Notes under the pieces: model-generated
What the model saw: only the letters and a program-made list of their open reading frames with translations
What the model was told of the DNA's origin: nothing
Database searches by the model: none
Source: Prevotella melaninogenica
GTDB lineage: Bacteria; Bacteroidota; Bacteroidia; Bacteroidales; Bacteroidaceae
DNA length: 64,000 bases
Direction of reading: 5' to 3'
Assembly (NCBI RefSeq): GCF_018128065.1
Contig: NZ_CP072360.1
Span: 996,501-1,060,500, forward strand
In this document: positions 63,228 through 64,000 of the stretch, piece after piece
Layout of the letters: each line of letters opens with the position of its first letter
Numbering within the stretch: the stretch's first letter is position 1
Made by a program: the position numbers and the translations under genes

Positions 63228-63339
63228 ATGACTAACAATACATTGACTAAAGATGAGAAATGAGATTCATTACAAAGATGTATTCGGAGGCTATTTGTCA
63301 ACTTGCGCAGTGAGTTTTTACAGAACATTGCTATCTTTT

Positions 63340-63532
63340 AGGTGGGTTCTATTGATTACGATCGAACTCAAATCATTAAATCATGGATTATGTTTTGTAA
63401 TCTTTCGGACTCTCTTCGGCTCAAATAGCCAGTTCACTCTGTCGTTATGTACGCATAACTTCTTCGTTCAATAGCAAGTTGCTCTCGAAGATAGTCTTGA
63501 AATAAGACAAAGCTAATTAATAGAACCAACCT
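63340..63532. mobile_element. 193-base MITE-like element, copy 2
   Basis: It has the same length and ends as the element at 20183-20375: AGGTGGGTTCTATTGATT at the left and the complement of AATTAATAGAACCAACCT at the right, so its inverted repeats are better preserved. The internal sequence is shared with copy 1. It carries no transposase frame. Confidence 0.8.
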
Positions 63533-63561
63533 TTAATACGCTTTCTTTTTATAACTTTTGT

Positions 63562-63592
63562 TTTGTGTTCTCGTTTTTTTACTCTAACTTTG
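63562..63592 (+). promoter_or_regulatory. Promoter of the Sua5/YrdC-family gene
   Basis: TTTG (63562-63565) and TAACTTTG (63585-63592) are 19 bases apart; the leader to the start codon is about 35 bases. It lies just right of the MITE-like element. Confidence 0.65.
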
Positions 63593-63634
63593 CGTTTACT
63601 AATAATACTTAGAAAGAATATACAAGAATAGACG

Positions 63635-64000
63635 ATGAAACAGGAAGACGATATCAAGAAAGCCATCGAGGTGATGAGACAAGGTGGTGTTATCCTTTAC
63701 CCAACCGATACTGTTTGGGGTATAGGTTGTGATGCTACCAATGCGGAGGCAGTGGCAAAGGTTTATGCTTTGAAACGTAGAGACGATTCAAAGGCACTTA
63801 TCTGCTTGGTCGATTCTGATAATCGCCTTCAACGTTATGTGCGTAACGTGCCTGATGTTGCTTGGCAGCTGATAGAGGCTGTTGAGAAACCTACAACGTT
63901 GATTCTTGATGGTGCTGTAAATCTTGCACCAAATCTGATAGCTGAGGATGGCTCTATTGGTATTCGTGTTACGAAGGAGGCATTTTCTCGCGAGTTATGC
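63635..64000 (+). CDS. L-threonylcarbamoyladenylate synthase (Sua5/YciO/YrdC family), 3' truncated
   Basis: The first 122 codons are present; the window ends inside the gene. The family makes threonylcarbamoyl-AMP for the t6A37 base of tRNAs that read ANN codons. It has IKKAIEVMRQGGVILYPTDT, VWGIGCDATNAEAVAKVYAL and KRRDDSKALICLV, then GSIGIRV, which are the YrdC-fold nucleotide- and threonine-binding blocks. The start is ATG 63635. Whether the Sua5 extra C-terminal domain is present cannot be seen. Confidence 0.92.
   Translation, partial: MKQEDDIKKAIEVMRQGGVILYPTDTVWGIGCDATNAEAVAKVYALKRRDDSKALICLVDSDNRLQRYVRNVPDVAWQLIEAVEKPTTLILDGAVNLAPNLIAEDGSIGIRVTKEAFSRELC

Larger units (their letters stand above)
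62942..63634. other. Gene-free stretch of 693 bases
   Basis: It holds a long hairpin (63034-63106), the family C array copy 3 (63155-63227), the second MITE-like element (63340-63532) and the promoter of the next gene. No gene is seen. Confidence 0.65.

Noticed and set aside
63253..63474. Rightward 73-codon frame
   Set aside because: It lies mostly inside the MITE-like element and does not continue in copy 1, so it is not under coding constraint.

Overview
The window looks like a core chromosomal segment of a Prevotella-type bacterium (Bacteroidota, Bacteroidales), probably an oral species. The evidence is the roughly 40% GC content, Bacteroidales families throughout (long NusB, DUF5606, DUF4846, DUF4924, UpxY, a type IX secretion C-terminal domain), and many promoters of the Bacteroides type (TAnnTTTG at -7, TTG/TTTG at -33, 19-21 bases apart). 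I see no tRNA, rRNA, CRISPR array, insertion sequence with transposase, or prophage. The genus is inferred from sequence character, not from a search.

Layout. 1-5100: end of a PepD dipeptidase, two envelope proteins, then a leftward operon rplY-pth-hslR. 5360-9000: nusB, yajC, and ybbR-coaE-DUF5606. 9696-14605: DUF4846 lipoprotein, small heat-shock protein, and a large type IX-secreted protein split by a -1 frameshift. 14900-17590: DUF488 and a Ric-like hemerythrin facing a Crp/Fnr regulator, then a calcium/sodium antiporter. 17850-20170: TlpA-like oxidoreductase and a preQ1-riboswitch-controlled queuosine precursor transporter followed by queF. 21197-28684: pyrG-yidC-S9 peptidase and an MFS carrier. 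29392-33320: Lrp/AsnC regulator, an ExbB/ExbD-type proton-channel operon, a lipoprotein. 33462-41955: carboxyltransferase (OadA/PycB type), HD phosphohydrolase, RluA-type synthase, DUF6078, glutathione peroxidase, MGMT-type protein, sugar-1-phosphate nucleotidyltransferase and guaA. 42459-46191: mscL, gapA, miaA, diacylglycerol-kinase-like gene. 46710-51418: glycogen/alpha-glucan cluster (debranching enzyme, GT4 glycosyltransferase, GH57). 52292-54149: trpF, trpG and an orphan UpxY antiterminator. 54403-57438: a 42-residue protein, rpe, a frameshifted ECF sigma factor, DUF6359-type lipoprotein, a candidate small RNA and a decayed secreted-protein gene. 57896-64000: prfC, lysE-DUF4924-rfbD operon, ROK glucokinase and the start of a Sua5/YrdC gene.

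The most unusual signal is in the spaces between genes. Twelve intergenic arrays, of at least six families that differ in sequence, all have a repeat period of exactly 22 bases, about 3 to 5 units each, usually with a small palindrome in or across the unit. All lie next to at least one gene 3' end (seven of twelve between convergent genes) and none lies between divergent promoters. I know of no name for this and treat it as the main candidate for an undescribed system. Other points of note are a near-textbook preQ1-I riboswitch, a pair of 193-base MITE-like elements, a small RNA with its own promoter and terminator, three genes each broken by one missing base in a homopolymer, and a carboxyltransferase whose C-terminal biotinyl-like domain has no biotin-accepting lysine.
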